From Sulfobacillus acidophilus DSM 10332 (lineage in GTDB: Bacteria > Bacillota > Sulfobacillia > Sulfobacillales > Sulfobacillaceae), in the NCBI GenBank assembly GCA_000237975.1, contig CP003179.1, positions 1,302,001-1,366,000 of the forward strand: 64,000 nucleotides of DNA. The letters are read 5' to 3'. Positions within the stretch are counted from its first letter, which is position 1. Each line of letters starts with the position of its first letter. A program made the position numbers and the translations under genes. This document shows positions 62,219 to 64,000 of this stretch, piece after piece. The notes below the pieces were generated by a model. That model was not told the DNA's origin, did no database searches, and worked only from the letters and a program-made list of their open reading frames with translations.

Positions 62219-63424
62219 ATGGATTCCATCGATTTGCCGATTGTTCGTCGGGGAACCGTACCCGAAACCCAGAGGACCTTTACGCCGGACCCGGAGACGG
62301 CGCGAGACGAAGACCTGCGTGAAGCGATTTGGGAGCTGGGCCGGGAAGGCGAATGGATCGTCCAGCCGGTACCCGAGCCCTTTTATGAAGCCAAGACCAA
62401 GTATGGCCGGACCAAAAAAATTCCTTTGCAGAAGACCTGGCATCATAAGAGTTGTGGGCAATGCGGTCATATTCCGGGCTATTCGACCTCGATCTTTTGG
62501 TTGAATCGCCTGTTGAAATACGATTATTTCGATCCCCGTGACCAAACCTCGTGTACCGCCTGGAACTATTATGCCTCCGCCACCTCGAACCAGGTTGCGC
62601 AAGCGGCGGTAGCCATGCGGAATTTCGCGGCCGCGTATGAAACCGGATATTACCCGTTGATTCATTGCGGCACGAGTTTTGGCCACTACAAAGAAGTGCG
62701 TCATGAATTGGTGCACGACCATGAGTTGCGGCGCAAAGTGCGGGACGTGATGACCAAATTAGGCCGGCCCTTCGTGATGCCGGAAGAATTGGTGCATTAC
62801 AGCGAATGGATGTATGCCATCCGTGATGAGCTCAAAAACCGCCTGGTTTATGATGTCTCTCCGATTACGGCGACGGTTCATCCCGCCTGCCACTATTACA
62901 AGCTGCAATCGCAAGATGCCATTTACGACCCGGAGATCTACGGCGGTCAGCGGACGGCAGCCGTTACGGCCGTGGTGCAAGCCCTTGGAGCGCAGGTGGC
63001 GGACTACTCGACGTGGTTTGATTGTTGCGGATTTGGGTTTCGCCACATCTTAGTGCAGCGGGACTTTACCCGCAGTTTCGCCACGCTGCGTAAAATCGAG
63101 GTCATGAAACAAGAAGCCAATCCCGATGTGGTGCTGACGCATGACACCGGCTGCGTCACGTCATTGGATAAGAGCCAGTTTGCCGCCAAAGCGCATCAAC
63201 GGAACGTCGGGGTGCCGGTTATGTCGGAGTCCCAATTTGCGGCGTTGGCGGTCGGGGCCCATCCGTTCCGGGTGGTGCAACTGCATTGGCACGCGACGGA
63301 TTACCGGCCCTTATTGGAAAAGATGGGCATCGACGTCGAGAAGGCGTGGGCGGAGTTCCAAGGGGATCTCAAGCAGTTGGAAAGTGGGGCAATGGAGCAT
63401 CTCACATGGGAAGCGGTGCTCTAA
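62219..63424 (+). CDS. hdrB1: Heterodisulfide reductase-like subunit HdrB (sHdr type)
   Basis: A 401-residue CCG-domain protein. The first CCG-like region has Cys79 and Cys82, a single Cys in TSCTAWNYYAS where the paired Cys would be, and HCGTSFGH. The second has HPACHYYK, the intact pair Cys269-Cys270 in FDCCGFGF, and TGCVTSLDKS. In methanogens these motifs hold noncubane clusters that reduce heterodisulfides; in sulfur oxidisers the homologue is thought to oxidise a bound sulfane. The first motif is therefore incomplete. GGGAGGAGG precedes the ATG. Confidence 0.85.
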   Translation: MDSIDLPIVRRGTVPETQRTFTPDPETARDEDLREAIWELGREGEWIVQPVPEPFYEAKTKYGRTKKIPLQKTWHHKSCGQCGHIPGYSTSIFWLNRLLKYDYFDPRDQTSCTAWNYYASATSNQVAQAAVAMRNFAAAYETGYYPLIHCGTSFGHYKEVRHELVHDHELRRKVRDVMTKLGRPFVMPEELVHYSEWMYAIRDELKNRLVYDVSPITATVHPACHYYKLQSQDAIYDPEIYGGQRTAAVTAVVQALGAQVADYSTWFDCCGFGFRHILVQRDFTRSFATLRKIEVMKQEANPDVVLTHDTGCVTSLDKSQFAAKAHQRNVGVPVMSESQFAALAVGAHPFRVVQLHWHATDYRPLLEKMGIDVEKAWAEFQGDLKQLESGAMEHLTWEAVL

Positions 63425-63446
63425 TCCTTAGGGGGTGGAACAAGGA

Positions 63447-64000
63447 ATGTCGGCAACGGATCGAATTTTGGTGGTAGGGGCAGGTCCCGCGGGTATTGAA
63501 GCGGCCCGCGGGGCGGCCGATATGGGGCAGCCGGTATTGCTGGTCGAAGCGAAAGCGGAAATCGGGGGGACACCTTACGAGCATTATGCCACGTTGACGC
63601 CCCATTTACATGAGACCCATGAGGCCATGGCCGCCATGGTAGAGGGGATTAAGAACCATCCATTGATTGACTTGCGAACCAATACCCGGGTGGTAGACAG
63701 TGCGGGAGAGGGTGGGCAGTTCCGCGTCACGCTGGAAAATGCGGCGGGCGAGCGCCAGACGGAAGAAGTGGGAGCTGTGGTGATTGCCACCGGTTTTCAG
63801 CACTTTGATCCCGGTCGGGAGACCCAGCTATACGGTTACTACGAATATGATGACGTGATTACGTTGGTTGACGCCGAGCACATGTTTAAACAGGGGCAGG
63901 TGGTACGTCCGTCGACCGGCAAGCCGCCTGAGCGGGTCGCGTTTATCCAATGTGTGGGATCGCGTGATCGGCAGATCGGTAATCAGTGGTGTTCCAAAGT
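63447..64000 (+). CDS. hdrA: HdrA-like flavoprotein of the sHdr complex (partial, runs off window)
   Basis: The first 184 residues are visible. They begin with an FAD-binding Rossmann motif RILVVGAGPAGIEAARGAADMG and LLVEAKAEIGG, then VVIATGF and a FIQCVGSRD stretch typical of HdrA. HdrA carries the FAD that joins electron transfer in the complex. An AAGGA ribosome site precedes the ATG, 22 bases after hdrB. The gene continues beyond 64000, so its clusters and the expected following genes (hyp-hdrC2-hdrB2) cannot be seen. Confidence 0.88.
   Translation, partial: MSATDRILVVGAGPAGIEAARGAADMGQPVLLVEAKAEIGGTPYEHYATLTPHLHETHEAMAAMVEGIKNHPLIDLRTNTRVVDSAGEGGQFRVTLENAAGERQTEEVGAVVIATGFQHFDPGRETQLYGYYEYDDVITLVDAEHMFKQGQVVRPSTGKPPERVAFIQCVGSRDRQIGNQWCSK

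Overview
The window is GC-rich chromosomal DNA from a low-redundancy bacterial genome and most resembles a thermophilic, acidophilic, spore-forming Firmicute of the Sulfobacillus type. The grounds are: Firmicute synteny (ytxC-thrS, infC-rpmI-rplT, a ysgA-like methylase before pheST-zapA), T-box leaders, an L20-type leader, a FadF-type ETF:quinone oxidoreductase, FeoAB iron uptake, and the start of a sulfur-oxidation heterodisulfide-reductase-like (sHdr) cluster at the right edge. The species is inferred, not proven.

Layout. 1-5.4 kb: end of a LuxR-type regulator, tatC, feoA, fadF with its own promoter, feoB and a Zn-ribbon protein. 5.4-11.7 kb: a DUF881 protein, then a TCA operon (icd, mdh, malic enzyme, sucC, sucD). 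11.7-18.7 kb: a haem operon (hemA, ccsA/hemX-like, hemC, an unusual hemD, hemB), a 57-residue unknown and selA. 18.7-20.5 kb: etfB-etfA, which would feed electrons to FadF. 20.6-22.1 kb: a beta-propeller-like exported protein and four tRNAs (Val, Asp, Phe, Asp). 22.1-30.8 kb: an accessory, partly decayed region with a broken HepT/MntA toxin-antitoxin pair, unknown proteins, an EamA transporter divergent from a MocR regulator, and small or exported unknowns. 30.8-44.6 kb: LCP cell-wall ligase, LysR regulator divergent from a Cys-type formate dehydrogenase with DUF1641 partner, a membrane glycosyltransferase, cydAB, a Lon-like protease, a 3D-domain protein and a HAD phosphatase. 44.7-46.7 kb: fabI, hydroxyacyl-CoA dehydrogenase and tRNAs Gly, Cys, Val. 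46.9-58.1 kb: translation block (ytxC, T-box-thrS, L20 leader-infC-rpmI-rplT, methylase, Nramp-like transporter, T-box-pheST, zapA). 58.1-64 kb: lipid kinase, a TusA-like protein, a CsoR-family repressor in a three-gene operon, and the divergent dsrE-hdrC-hdrB-hdrA operon, which runs off the window.

The most interesting part is 59.2-64 kb. A sulfur-carrier/sHdr operon has a well-formed promoter, and a near-perfect 22-bp palindrome lies just downstream of its -10. The divergent operon ends in a CsoR-family protein that lacks the copper-ligand His and the second canonical Cys. A convergent TusA-like protein has Trp where the active Cys should be and sits behind a roughly 195-nt structured leader. 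Together these look like a self-contained sulfur-responsive control circuit. Other notable points are an AUC start codon for infC, a HemD carrying a degenerate CobA-like N-terminal domain, selA with no selenoprotein in view, and an Nramp protein with altered metal-site motifs.
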